Shown: piece by piece, positions 25,053 to 34,420 of the stretch
Numbering within the stretch: position 1 is the stretch's first letter
How the letters are laid out: each line of letters begins with the position of its first letter
DNA from: JABFXC01 sp045804265
Lineage (GTDB): Bacteria; Gemmatimonadota; Gemmatimonadetes; Gemmatimonadales; Gemmatimonadaceae
Assembly: GCA_045804265.1 (NCBI GenBank)
Contig: JBJMNK010000039.1
Coordinates: 96,204 to 160,203, forward strand
Reading direction: 5' to 3'
DNA: 64,000 nucleotides
Notes under the pieces: generated by a model
Seen by the model: only the letters and a program-made list of their open reading frames with translations
Told to the model about the DNA's origin: nothing
Databases searched by the model: none
Program-made: the position numbers and the translations under genes

Positions 25053-27173
25053 GTGCTTGCAGCCGCACTCATGCTCATCCTGCAGGGGACGCCGCAGGGA
25101 GCGTCGCCGGACACCACGCCAACACCGACCGTGCGCGACAGCGCGCGCCGCGATACCATCGCTGCCGACTCGGCGCGCACGTCGCGGGTGCACCGGCTCG
25201 AGGCGGTGCAGGTCACCGCGGTCCGGGCCGGCGCGCCGGCGATTTCGGCGAAGACGATCAGCAGCGCCGAGCTCGCGCGCCGGTACACCGGGCAGGAGAT
25301 GCCGATCCTGCTCCAGCTGTCACCGGGGATCACGTCGTACGCCGAGAGCGGGTCGGGGTCGAACTACTCGTACATGCGGATACGGGGGATCGACCAGACG
25401 CGCATCAACATCACGCTCGACGGCATTCCGCTCAACGAGCCGGAAGACGAGGGGCTGTACTTCTCCAACTTCCCCGATTTCGCCAACAGCATTGCCTCGG
25501 TCCAGGTGCAGCGCGGGGTGGGGAGCAGCACGCACGGTGTCGCGTCGTATGCCGGCTCGGTGAACTTCGAGTCGGTGCCTGTCGCCAGCGTCAGGCGCGG
25601 AGGAGAAGTGCAGCTGACGCGCGGATCGTACAACACGTCGCGGGTGAGCGGCGAATACCAGTCGGGGCTGACGCAAAGCGGCTTCGCGGGCTACGTCCGC
25701 GGCTCGGCGCAGACCACCGACGGATACCGCTACAACTCCGGCAACCGGTCGAACTCGTGGTTCGCCAGCGGCGGCTGGTTCGGGACCAGCGACGTGATCA
25801 AGGCGACGCTGCTCGCCGGGCTGTCGTCGAACGAGCAGGCATATCTCGCGTCGCCGCGCTCGGTGCTCGATTCTGTGCCGCGCGACAATCCATACGGCAA
25901 CGCCGGCACCGACGCCGTGGACGACCGCTTCCACCAGGACATGGCGAGCGTGCAGTGGACGCATGCGCTCGCGCCCAACGCAAGCGTCGCGACGACGGTG
26001 TATGGCTTCGACGCCGGAGGATGGTACGACGTCCCGTACGCGGGCGACATCTACCGCTACGACCTGCACTCGCGCTGGGGCGGCGTCATCAGCGCGATCG
26101 AGTGGACGGGCGTGTCCGGCAGCGCATCGTTAGGCGTCCATGCCAGCCGCTACGCGCGGGAGCACTGGCTCTACACCCGCCCCGACCTGGCGACGCGGCT
26201 GTACGACAACACCGGTTACAAGGGTGAACAGAGCGCGTTCGCCAAGGGGTCGCTCGTCCGCGGACGGACGACGCTGTTCGGCGACCTGCAGCTAAGGCTG
26301 GCGCAGTTCCGCTACCAGCCGACGGCCGGAAACGGCGTCGCGCCGGCGAGCGTGCGCTGGTCGTTCTTCAATCCGAAGGCGGGTGCCAGCGTCCGTCTCA
26401 CGAGCGCGCTCACCGGGTACGCGAGCGCCGGAATGAACGGCCGCGAGCCGACGCGCGCCGACATGTTCGCCGGCGCCGACGACGTGGACAGCACCAACGC
26501 CCCATCCGCATACCCACTCACACGGGTGCACCCCGAGTCGGCGCGCGACGTCGAGACCGGCGTCGTCTGGCAGCGGCCGACGGTGCGTGCGCAGGCGAAC
26601 CTGTTCTGGATGCAGTTCCGCAACGAGATCGCGCCGATCGGGGAGATCAACGAGATCGGCTATGTGCTGCACAAGAACGTCGGGCACAGCGTGCGGCGCG
26701 GAGCCGAGGGTGACCTGACGTGGCGGGTGACGCCCCGCCTGACGGCGGTCGCGACGGCGTCGCTCACCGACGCACGCATCCGCGAGTATCGTGATGACGC
26801 GACCGGTGAGGTGTTTCGGAACGCGACCTCGCTGCTCACGCCGAAGTTCGTCAGCGGTCAGGGCATCAGGAGTGAGCTGGCATCCTGGCTCTCGCTCGAC
26901 CTCGACGGGCGCTACACCTCACGGATGATGGAGACGAACACGAACGACGCGCGCTTCGTCGTCCCGCCGAGCTGGTACGCCGACGCCGGGGTCACGATCC
27001 GCGTCGCTCGGCAATCGGTACTGGTCGCGGTGCGCAACGTGTTCGACCAGCGCGTGTACACCGGCGGGTATCCGGGAGCGGTCCCGGGAAGCGCCGACCC
27101 GTCAGCGATGGAGCCCTACTACTACATGCTCGCGCCGCGCAACCTCACCGTGAGCGCGCGGGTCGTGTTCTGA
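25053..27173 (+). CDS. TonB-dependent outer-membrane receptor under TPP riboswitch control
   Basis: 706 residues from GTG 25053 (Shine-Dalgarno AAGGAG). Short signal region, TonB-box-like EAVQVTAV near residue 50, plug domain (about 55-170, with ISSAELARRYTGQEMPILLQ and MRIRGIDQTRINITLDGIPL), then a long 22-strand-type barrel ending NLTVSARVVF with terminal Phe. The riboswitch indicates thiamine or a thiamine precursor as cargo. That is inference from regulation, not from the protein. The convergent PnuC-type transporter 3' of it supports a vitamin uptake locus. Confidence 0.92.
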   Translation: MLAAALMLILQGTPQGASPDTTPTPTVRDSARRDTIAADSARTSRVHRLEAVQVTAVRAGAPAISAKTISSAELARRYTGQEMPILLQLSPGITSYAESGSGSNYSYMRIRGIDQTRINITLDGIPLNEPEDEGLYFSNFPDFANSIASVQVQRGVGSSTHGVASYAGSVNFESVPVASVRRGGEVQLTRGSYNTSRVSGEYQSGLTQSGFAGYVRGSAQTTDGYRYNSGNRSNSWFASGGWFGTSDVIKATLLAGLSSNEQAYLASPRSVLDSVPRDNPYGNAGTDAVDDRFHQDMASVQWTHALAPNASVATTVYGFDAGGWYDVPYAGDIYRYDLHSRWGGVISAIEWTGVSGSASLGVHASRYAREHWLYTRPDLATRLYDNTGYKGEQSAFAKGSLVRGRTTLFGDLQLRLAQFRYQPTAGNGVAPASVRWSFFNPKAGASVRLTSALTGYASAGMNGREPTRADMFAGADDVDSTNAPSAYPLTRVHPESARDVETGVVWQRPTVRAQANLFWMQFRNEIAPIGEINEIGYVLHKNVGHSVRRGAEGDLTWRVTPRLTAVATASLTDARIREYRDDATGEVFRNATSLLTPKFVSGQGIRSELASWLSLDLDGRYTSRMMETNTNDARFVVPPSWYADAGVTIRVARQSVLVAVRNVFDQRVYTGGYPGAVPGSADPSAMEPYYYMLAPRNLTVSARVVF

Positions 27174-27185
27174 TCGCCGGACGGC

Positions 27186-27728
27186 CTAACGTTTCGCCAT
27201 CGCTGCCTCGAGCGCTCCCGCAGCGATCGCCCAGCGCTCGTCCCAGCTTCCATGCACGAGCACGAACGGTGCGCGTCGGCGCACCAGCGCGGCGCGAAAG
27301 AGCGCGAACATCTCCTCGCGGTTCGCCGGCCGGTCGCGGATGCCGTCGGCGATCCACGGGACGTCCACGTCGCAGAGGAGGTAGAGATCGGCACGCCGTG
27401 ACCGCTCGACACGTTCCACCCACGGCGGGACCATCTGGTAGTAGTAGCGCGAGTAGACGACGGTGCTCAGGAGGTCCGTGTCGAGCACCAGCAGCGTCTT
27501 CCCTTCAGCGCGAACACGTTCGGCGGCCGCGTCCGCGAGGCGGATGTGCTCGCGCGCGATCGGCGCGACGTCGGAGAACAGCAGCTCGCGGCCCACTCGC
27601 TCGGCGTACACACGCGAGCCTTCGGGGACCCACTCGGTGTGCGCCAGCTCGGCGATGCGGCTGGCGAGCGTCGTCTTGCCTGTCGACTCCGGGCCGGTGA
27701 CGCAGATCCGGCGCAGCGGAGAGCTCAC
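27186..27728 (-). CDS. AAA-family nucleoside kinase, NadR C-terminal type (nicotinamide riboside kinase-like)
   Basis: 180 residues from GTG 27728, whose start overlaps the PnuC stop (GTGA). A P-loop ITGPESTGKTT-type motif (VTGPESTGKTTL), LVLDTDLLSTVVYSRYYY and LYLLCDVDVPWIADGIRDRP match the riboside kinase half of NadR. Directly downstream of a PnuC transporter it would trap the imported vitamin by phosphorylation. With PnuT-type transporters the cargo can be thiamine instead. The TAG stop is part of a CGTTAGGC octamer. The open frame extends upstream across pnuC but is not plausible protein. Confidence 0.85.
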   Translation of the reverse strand: MSSPLRRICVTGPESTGKTTLASRIAELAHTEWVPEGSRVYAERVGRELLFSDVAPIAREHIRLADAAAERVRAEGKTLLVLDTDLLSTVVYSRYYYQMVPPWVERVERSRRADLYLLCDVDVPWIADGIRDRPANREEMFALFRAALVRRRAPFVLVHGSWDERWAIAAGALEAAMAKR

Positions 27729-28309
27729 ACCACGACAGGAGTGAGCCCCGACTCTGCGGCCATCGACCGCCGCCAGTCGAGAAAGCCCTTGATCGCGAGC
27801 GCGAGAAAGACCGCGTACAGCGCCGACGTGAGGAAGAGTCCCTTGAAGATGAACATCCCGACGTAGAGCACATCCACCCCGATCCAGACGAGCCAGTTCT
27901 CGAGCAGCTTCTTCGTCATCATCCACTGGGCGACGAGACTCGTGCTCGAGAGAAAAGAGTCCATGAAGGGCAGTGCGGCATCGGTCTCGTGATGCAGAAA
28001 GAGACCGATCATCACCGAGCCGATGGCGGCGATCAACGCGAGCAGAAGCCCGAGCCGCGGTCCGGTGCGCGTGACGTGCAGCTCCGTGTGCCCCGCGCCG
28101 CCATATAGCCACTCGTACCATCCGTAGATGGAGAGCAAGGCGTACACGACCTGCAGCCCCATGTCGGCGTAGAGCTTCGCCTCGTAGAAGACGATGGCGT
28201 AGAGGACGACGTTGACGATCGCAGTCGGCCAGCTCCAGATGTTCTGGCGCACGCTGAGCCAGACGCTGAGCGCGCCGACCAGTGCCGCAATTATTTCGAG
28301 TGGACTCAC
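27725..28309 (-). CDS. pnuC: PnuC-family vitamin transporter (nicotinamide riboside or thiamine)
   Basis: 194 residues, about seven membrane helices. PnuC signatures are visible: VRQNIWSWPTAIVNVVLYA, YGWYEWLYGG and QWMMTKKLLENWLVWIGVDV. These facilitators carry nicotinamide riboside (PnuC), riboflavin (PnuX) or thiamine (PnuT) and rely on a cytoplasmic kinase for trapping, which is exactly the coupled downstream gene. Because a TPP riboswitch drives the convergent receptor gene, thiamine is a serious alternative. Confidence 0.88.
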   Translation of the reverse strand: MSPLEIIAALVGALSVWLSVRQNIWSWPTAIVNVVLYAIVFYEAKLYADMGLQVVYALLSIYGWYEWLYGGAGHTELHVTRTGPRLGLLLALIAAIGSVMIGLFLHHETDAALPFMDSFLSSTSLVAQWMMTKKLLENWLVWIGVDVLYVGMFIFKGLFLTSALYAVFLALAIKGFLDWRRSMAAESGLTPVVV

Positions 28310-28325
28310 TCGCGCATGATAGACG

Positions 28326-31300
28326 TCAGCGCTTCTTCACGCGAGAGAGTCCCTTCAGCGCGGTCGCGGAATTCCGCGTCTTCATCTGCTCGCGCCAGAG
28401 ATCACCGACTTTCCTGAAGCGCAGCGGCGCCGTCTCGATGGTGTACTCGTGCGGATCGAGATCGTCGGTCAGCTCGCTCCATTCGAGTGGGGTGGATACC
28501 GTCGCGCCGGGCTTGGCGCGCACACAGTACGCTCCGGCCACGCTCTTCCCGCGGATGTTCTGCAGGTAGTCCATGTACACCGTCTTCGTCGAACGCGCCG
28601 CCACGGCGCGTTCGATCGTCGCGTCGTTCGGGTGCTTCTGCGCAACCTGGGCGGCGATGATCTGGGCGAGCGTGACGGCGGTTTCCCAGGTCGCCGACGG
28701 CGGGAGCGGGATGGCGATATGGAGCCCGCGCGATCCCGACGTCTTGAGCGCCCCATGGAGGCCTAACGCGTCGAGCTCCTCCTTCGCCCACCGTGCGCAG
28801 TCGAGCACGCGCTGGAAGCCGGCCTTCGGCTGTGGATCGATGTCGATGTAGGTGTAGTCCGGGTTGTCCGGGCTCTGGACGCGCGAATGCCAGGGATCGG
28901 TCGAGACGCAGCCGAGCTGCACACAGTAGAGGAGCGTGGTGATGTCGCCGCCGACGAGGCGATTCTTCATGTCGCCATCGGACTCCGGCACGTCTTCCGC
29001 GCGCACGCCCGCGGGTGGATCGTCGGGTGCCTTCTGCTGGAAGAAGGTCTCTCCCTCGATCCCCTCCGGCGTCCGCTTGAGGACGAGGGCCCGATCCTTC
29101 ACCGTCGGCAGGATCAGCGGCGCGACGGTCGCGTAGTAGCGCATCAGCGCGCCCTTGGTGATGCCGTCCTTCGGGAAGTAGACCTTGTCCAGGCTCGACA
29201 CGTCGAGCGAGGCACCCCTGCCTAACGATACGCGGCCGCGCCCGCCGTCGCGCTCGATCTCGAGCAGCCGCTCGACGATCGGGGCGTTGGCGTAGACCGG
29301 AACGTCGGTGATCGCAGCGGTGCCCTTCCGGCTGGAACGCTTCGCAGTCTTCGCCGATTTCGCCCCGCGCTTCGCCGACGACTCGAGGCCCTTCTTCGCG
29401 TCCGTCGCGCGCTTCGCCGTCTTCCGGCCGGTCTTCGTCGCCGCCCGCGCCGCCGCGCCCGCGTTCGCGTTCGCGCGCCTGACGCTGCCGCGCTCCTGCA
29501 CGCTCTCCGCCTCACGCGTCACCTCGCGCGCGGGCTTGTCATCGCGGGTCCCGAGGAAGATCGGCTGGCGCAGCTTTCCGTCGGCGGTCCATTCCCCGAA
29601 CTTCACCTCGACGACGATCTTCGGAGTCACCCAGTGTGCCTTCTCGTTCGTCTTCACTTTTTCCGAGAAGGGCGACGTCGACCGCTCGAGCGACGCGAGC
29701 TTGCGGTACATGTCGCGCAACCCGGCGCTGGTGAAGCCGCCACCGGTGTGGCCGACGTAGACGAAGTTTCCCTCGTCGTCGTAGTGGCCGAGCAGGAGCG
29801 CGCCGATGTGCTCACGCGTCTTGCGCGGCTCGGTCCAGCCGCCGATGACGAACTCCTGGCGATGCTCGATCTTGAGCTTGAGCCAGCCGCTCGATCGCGC
29901 ACCGGGGACGTACGGCTCGTCCATCCGCTTGGCGATCACTCCCTCCCAGCCGAGCGTCTCCGCCTTTCGCAGCAGCTCCTCGCCATCGTTAGGCACCGTC
30001 TCGCCGAGGCGCAGGGCGCCGGCGGTGCGGTTGCGAAGGCGCTGCTCGAGGCGGGCGCGGCGCATCGTCCACGGCAGGCTGGTGATCACGTCGTCGCCGT
30101 CGACGAGCAGGTCGAAGGCGACGAGCGCCGCGGGCGCTCCCACGCGCGCCGTCTCGATGAAGGCGCGATCGGTGGTGTGCATCCGGCTCTGCAGGTCCTG
30201 GAAGCGCGCGACCTCGTCGCCATCGAGCGCGACGACCTCGCCGTCGAGGACGAGCGGCCGCTTCGCCTTCTCCGCGAGCTCGCGCAGCGCCTCGATGACC
30301 TCGGGAAACTGGACGCTCTTGTCGTTGCCGTTGCGCGTGACGAGGTGCGCCGAGTCAGCGGTCGCATAGGCGATGACACGGATCCCGTCGTACTTCGGCT
30401 CGTAGGTCCACCCCTCACCCTTGGGGACGCCGGTGCCGACCGACGCCTTCATCGGGATGATCGCCGACAGCCGCTTCGATGCCCGCACCGCCTTCGGGCG
30501 GCCGTGATGCACCGGCGGCTCTGCGACAGCGACCGAGGACGCGCCTTTCGCCACGCGCTTGCGCGCGACCTTTCGCGACGCCTCGCGCGGGGCAGCGGTC
30601 TTCGCCGAGGACCGCTTGGCCGCGGTTTTCGTCGTGGTCGTCTTCTTCGCGGTGGTCTTCTTCGCGGTGGTCTTCTTCGTTGCCGCTTTCTTCGCGACGC
30701 TCTTCGCCGTCGTCACCGAGCTCCTCGGCTCACGATTGGAATGCCACACGCGCTTCTTTCCCTTACCCTCGGCGATCTCCTCCATCGTGCGCCCGGTGAC
30801 GACCGAGGTCGTCGTCTCGGCGACGACGTCGCGCGACGGATCGGCAGTATCGTCGGTGCGCTTGATGAGCAGCCACTGCGGCTTGCCGCCTGTTTCGCGC
30901 ATGCGGACGAGCGACCAGCCGCCCTGCAGCCGCTGGCCGTGCATGACCAGGTCGAGGCGTCCCTTCGCGTAGCCCTCACGCAGTGCCCGCACGCCGGCGG
31001 CCCCGGAGAGGCCGGGTGCGCCATACGTGCCCCGATCCCAGAGCATGACCGTGCCGCCGCCGTACTCACCTGCGGGGATCGTGCCTTCGAAGGTGTTGTA
31101 GGCGATGGGGTGGTCTTCGACTTCCATCGCCAGCCGCTTGGTGCCGGGGTCGTAGCTCGGGCCTTTCGGGACCGCCCAGCTCTTCATCACCCCGTCGAGC
31201 TCGAGGCGGAAGTCGAAGTGGAGGTGGCTCGCGGCGTGCTTCTGGATGACGAAGCGCAGCTTGCTCTGCGCGCTCTCGTCGCGCGCGGACGAGGCTTCAC

Positions 31301-31433
31301 TGCCTGACGGTTCGGCGGTACGGGAGAAGTCGCGCTTGCGACGATACTCGGCGAGCTTCTCCCGTGCCGACGAAACGCGCGTGGACGGCGCGCGCTTCGC
31401 CGACGTGCCGGATGACTTCTTCGCGGCAGCCAC
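28326..31433 (-). CDS. ligD: Multidomain ATP-dependent DNA ligase D (PE-ligase-polymerase)
   Basis: 1035 residues. Order: phosphoesterase (about 60-195; HLHFDFRLELDG, AGEYGGGTVMLWDRG), Lys/Ala/Thr-rich linker (236-298), ligase (325-640; catalytic Lys347 in EPKYDGIR, DGEVVALD, EGVIAKR, WLKLK), second basic linker (650-705), polymerase/primase (735-1015; VYFPKDGITKG, DIDP, SGSRGLHIAIPL). It repairs double-strand breaks with Ku by trimming, filling and sealing ends. The linkers contain AAKKTTAKKTT-type repeats that resemble histone-like tails. The start lies 12 bp after the Ku stop, so the two form an operon. Confidence 0.97.
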   Translation of the reverse strand: MAAAKKSSGTSAKRAPSTRVSSAREKLAEYRRKRDFSRTAEPSGSEASSARDESAQSKLRFVIQKHAASHLHFDFRLELDGVMKSWAVPKGPSYDPGTKRLAMEVEDHPIAYNTFEGTIPAGEYGGGTVMLWDRGTYGAPGLSGAAGVRALREGYAKGRLDLVMHGQRLQGGWSLVRMRETGGKPQWLLIKRTDDTADPSRDVVAETTTSVVTGRTMEEIAEGKGKKRVWHSNREPRSSVTTAKSVAKKAATKKTTAKKTTAKKTTTTKTAAKRSSAKTAAPREASRKVARKRVAKGASSVAVAEPPVHHGRPKAVRASKRLSAIIPMKASVGTGVPKGEGWTYEPKYDGIRVIAYATADSAHLVTRNGNDKSVQFPEVIEALRELAEKAKRPLVLDGEVVALDGDEVARFQDLQSRMHTTDRAFIETARVGAPAALVAFDLLVDGDDVITSLPWTMRRARLEQRLRNRTAGALRLGETVPNDGEELLRKAETLGWEGVIAKRMDEPYVPGARSSGWLKLKIEHRQEFVIGGWTEPRKTREHIGALLLGHYDDEGNFVYVGHTGGGFTSAGLRDMYRKLASLERSTSPFSEKVKTNEKAHWVTPKIVVEVKFGEWTADGKLRQPIFLGTRDDKPAREVTREAESVQERGSVRRANANAGAAARAATKTGRKTAKRATDAKKGLESSAKRGAKSAKTAKRSSRKGTAAITDVPVYANAPIVERLLEIERDGGRGRVSLGRGASLDVSSLDKVYFPKDGITKGALMRYYATVAPLILPTVKDRALVLKRTPEGIEGETFFQQKAPDDPPAGVRAEDVPESDGDMKNRLVGGDITTLLYCVQLGCVSTDPWHSRVQSPDNPDYTYIDIDPQPKAGFQRVLDCARWAKEELDALGLHGALKTSGSRGLHIAIPLPPSATWETAVTLAQIIAAQVAQKHPNDATIERAVAARSTKTVYMDYLQNIRGKSVAGAYCVRAKPGATVSTPLEWSELTDDLDPHEYTIETAPLRFRKVGDLWREQMKTRNSATALKGLSRVKKR

Positions 31434-31445
31434 CGAACCGGACCG

Positions 31446-32309
31446 TTAGGCAGTCTTCCGTTTCGCCCGCCGGGCGCGGGCGGGTTTCTCGGATGCGGCC
31501 GCGCTCTTCCGCGGCGCGCGGACGGCGCGTCCCTTCCCCTTGCTCTCCTTGAGGCTGGCCTCGAGGCGCGACATCAGGTCGAACACCTGCGCGTCGGCCG
31601 GCTCCTTCTCCGGTTCGGGGACGGTGATCTTCTTACCCTTCATCTTGGCGCGGATGATCTTCATCAGGTTCGCGCGATAGTCGTCGGTGTACTTCGCCGG
31701 GTCGAAGGTCTCGGCGAGCGATGCGACGAGCTGCTCGGCCATCTTCAATTCCTGCGGGCGAACCATTTCGCCGGTGGGGAAATTGAACTCGGTGACGTCC
31801 ACCAACTCGTTGGCGAAGCGCATGATCTCGAGCACGATCGCATCGCCGACGACGCGGACCGCGGCGAGGTGCTCCTTCTGGCGCATCACGACCTTGCCGA
31901 TGCCGACCGCGTCGGAGGTTCGAAGCGCCTCGCGCAGCAGCGCATAGGCTTTCTCGCCGCCCTTCGAGGGGACGAGATAGTACGGCGTCTCGAAGAAGCG
32001 TGGATCGATCTCTTCCTGCTTCACGAAGTCGAGGATCTCGAGCGTCTTCGACGACTCGAGCGCGGCCGCCTTGAAGTCGTCGTCGCTCATGACGACGTAC
32101 TTTCCCTTCTCGTACTCGTAGCCCTTGACGATCTCGTTCCAGGGCACCGGCTCGCCGTCCGCGGCGCAGACGCGCTCGTACTTCACCGGCGACATGTCCT
32201 CCTCGTGCAGCATGCGGAAGGAGATGTGGTCCTCACGAACGGCGGTCTTCGCTTCGACGGGAATGTTGACGAGCCCGAATGCGAGCGAGCCCTTCCAGAT
32301 CGAGGCCAT
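31446..32309 (-). CDS. ku: Ku protein for non-homologous end joining
   Basis: 287 residues. It opens MASIWKGSLAFGLVNIPVEA, the standard bacterial Ku start, with ARGYEYEKG-like VKGYEYEKGKYVVMSDDDF and a ring-forming central domain. The C-terminal 35 residues are Arg/Lys/Ala-rich (KPARARRAKRKTA), as in Kus that bind DNA outside the ring. Its TAA stop is provided by a CGTTAGGC octamer, and ligD follows at once. The 246-bp upstream spacer holds two further octamers (32491, 32547) and presumably the promoter. Confidence 0.97.
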   Translation of the reverse strand: MASIWKGSLAFGLVNIPVEAKTAVREDHISFRMLHEEDMSPVKYERVCAADGEPVPWNEIVKGYEYEKGKYVVMSDDDFKAAALESSKTLEILDFVKQEEIDPRFFETPYYLVPSKGGEKAYALLREALRTSDAVGIGKVVMRQKEHLAAVRVVGDAIVLEIMRFANELVDVTEFNFPTGEMVRPQELKMAEQLVASLAETFDPAKYTDDYRANLMKIIRAKMKGKKITVPEPEKEPADAQVFDLMSRLEASLKESKGKGRAVRAPRKSAAASEKPARARRAKRKTA

Positions 32310-32555
32310 CGTCGGAGACTCCGCGAGAAGGTGAAGACCGGTCCGCTACAGAGGGGTCGCGGCGGCGACGTGAGTGGAGGCAAGAGGGGTGCCGACGTGG
32401 AAAAACGCCCCGACATGGTCGTGCCTGCAAGATTTGTGATGCGAACGCTACAGTAAGCGGCGACGGGGACACGGGGCGCCTGGCCCGACAGCCTAACGGC
32501 ACGGGCAGCGTTAGTATTGACCGCTGGAGTCCGACTTCCCGAGCACGCCTAACGC

Positions 32556-32996
32556 ATGTCCGTACCCGCCGCCACCGACCGCCCCTGGACGATCGTCCAC
32601 CTGCCGACCAACTCCGACCCGCGCGGAAGCATCACGATCTGCGAGAGCGGGGCGCAGGTCCCGTTCACGATGACGCGGGCGCGCTGGGTCTATGATGCGC
32701 CGCCCGGGGCGAAGCGCGGCGGCCATGCGCACCACCGCACGGCGCAGCTCTTCGTCGCGCTGGCCGGGGCGCTGACGGTGACCGTGGACGACACCGCACA
32801 CCGCGAGCGCGTCCGTCTCGACACGCCGGCCACCGGGCTGCTGATCCCGCCCCGGGTCTGGATCGACACCGGCGAGTGGACCGAGGGGGCCGTGCTGCTC
32901 ATGCTTGCCTCCGAGCGGCACGACCCCGCCGACTACATCCGCGACTACGCCGAGTTCGTCAGCTCGTCGGCGGCAGCAGCCGGTCGCAAGGCCTAA
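32556..32996 (+). CDS. Cupin sugar isomerase, FdtA/QdtA/WxcM family
   Basis: 146 residues. The cupin core has VYDAPPGAKRGGHAHHRTAQ, with the His cluster used as general base in dTDP-4-dehydro-6-deoxyglucose 3,4-ketoisomerases. LIPPRVWIDTGEWTEGAVLLMLAS and a C-terminal DYIRDYAEF (family DYIRDYdeF) follow. Such enzymes make dTDP-3-amino or 3-keto deoxysugars for surface glycans. Here the gene is alone, without rmlAB or an aminotransferase. An octamer ends 1 bp before the ATG, and another supplies its TAA stop. Confidence 0.88.
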   Translation: MSVPAATDRPWTIVHLPTNSDPRGSITICESGAQVPFTMTRARWVYDAPPGAKRGGHAHHRTAQLFVALAGALTVTVDDTAHRERVRLDTPATGLLIPPRVWIDTGEWTEGAVLLMLASERHDPADYIRDYAEFVSSSAAAAGRKA

Positions 32997-34396
32997 CGCG
33001 CGGCGGCCGGGGCGGCGCCATGGGGGAGCGGCGCCGGCAGGTCGGCGACCACGTACGCCATCACCGCCATCGTCGCGACGCAGAGCGCCACCTCGTGCGG
33101 GTCGAGCTTGTCCATCGTGTCGGCTTCGGTGTGGTGGTACCAGAAGTAGCGCGACTCGTCGACGTCGGGGGACATCCCGGGGACACCGAGCTCCATCATC
33201 GGCTCGATGTCCGATCCGCCGCCGTTAGGCGCGACGCCGCCGGCGCCGATGCGGTCGAGCAGCGTCGCGACCTGGCGGATCACCGCCGCCGCGCTGTCGC
33301 TGCCGCTGAAGCCGACACCGCGCGGCTTGAACACGCCGTTGTCCGACTCGATCACCAGCAGGTGCCGGTCGGCCTCGGCGCGGTGCGCGTCGCGGTAGGC
33401 GCGGCCGCCGAAGCCGCCGTTCTCCTCGTTGGTCCAGAGCACGACGCGCACGGTGCGTCGCGGGCGAAGGCCGAGCTGCTTCATCAGGCGCACCACTTCC
33501 CATGCGGCGACCGCGCCGCCGCCGTCGTCCATTGCGCCCTGCCCGACGTCCCATGAGTCGAAGTGCCCGCTCACCAGCACCACTTCATCGGGCTTCTCCG
33601 AGCCGCGCAGCTCGGCGACGACGTTGCGCGACGCGGCCGGGGGCAGCGTCTGCGCATTCATCTTCAGCGTGACGACGACCTTGTCGCCGCGGTCGAGCAT
33701 GCGCCGGAACATCAGCGCGTCCTCGACGGTGATCGCCGCGGTCGGGATCTTCGCGACGGTCGAGTCGTAGCGCATGTTGCCGGTGTGCGGGGTGCGGAAC
33801 GACATCGGCGTTACCGAGCGCACCAGGGCCGCGACCGCGCCGACCTTCGCCGCCGCGCTCGCTCCGCCGACGCGGTAGCGCACCGTCTGCCCGTAGCTCG
33901 TGAACGGAACGTCGAAGAGCACGATTTTCCCCTTCGCCTCCGCCGCGCGAGTCGTCAGCTCGTCGAAGCTGCTCACGACCATCACCGGCGCGGTGATCCC
34001 CTTCTTCGGCGTCGCGATGCTTCCCCCCAGCCCGAGCATGCGCAACGGCGCATTGCGCGGCGAGACGAGCGTGAGCGACTCTTCCCCGCGTACCCAGTGC
34101 GTCACCATCGCCGGCTCGCCGCGCACGTTCTCGAGCCCATCACGTTTCATCTCGGCGAGCGCCCAGTCGATCGCATTCTCGAGGCTGCGCGACCCGCTGA
34201 GCCGGTTGCCGAACGTGTCAGTGAGCCTGGCCAGCCTGTTCCACGCGGCGCTGTCCTTGAGCGCCGCATTGATGAGCGAGTCCGCCGCAGCGCGATAGGT
34301 CGTGGCGACAGTGGACTGGGCGGTGCCCGCACGCGGCGCGACGGTCGATGCCGCGGCGATGACGGCGAGCGTTATGATCGAGTGTCTTGGTTGCAC
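32993..34396 (-). CDS. Secreted M28-family zinc aminopeptidase
   Basis: 467 residues from GTG 34396, where a signal peptide begins (HSIITLAVIAAAST, cleavage near GTAQ). The frame continues upstream through the ATGCAT-rich repeat, but that part encodes Cys/His/Met-rich nonsense. Peptidase ligands: His and Asp in SGHFDSWDVGQGAMDDGGG, Glu-Glu in TNEENGG, Asp in IESDNG and His in WYHHTEAD. A PA-like insert lies between residues 150 and 270. These enzymes release N-terminal residues in the periplasm or outside. The stop overlaps the convergent cupin gene within one octamer. Confidence 0.92.
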   Translation of the reverse strand: MQPRHSIITLAVIAAASTVAPRAGTAQSTVATTYRAAADSLINAALKDSAAWNRLARLTDTFGNRLSGSRSLENAIDWALAEMKRDGLENVRGEPAMVTHWVRGEESLTLVSPRNAPLRMLGLGGSIATPKKGITAPVMVVSSFDELTTRAAEAKGKIVLFDVPFTSYGQTVRYRVGGASAAAKVGAVAALVRSVTPMSFRTPHTGNMRYDSTVAKIPTAAITVEDALMFRRMLDRGDKVVVTLKMNAQTLPPAASRNVVAELRGSEKPDEVVLVSGHFDSWDVGQGAMDDGGGAVAAWEVVRLMKQLGLRPRRTVRVVLWTNEENGGFGGRAYRDAHRAEADRHLLVIESDNGVFKPRGVGFSGSDSAAAVIRQVATLLDRIGAGGVAPNGGGSDIEPMMELGVPGMSPDVDESRYFWYHHTEADTMDKLDPHEVALCVATMAVMAYVVADLPAPLPHGAAPAAAR

Positions 34397-34420
34397 AGTT
34401 CTACATGGCAAGGGGGAAGA

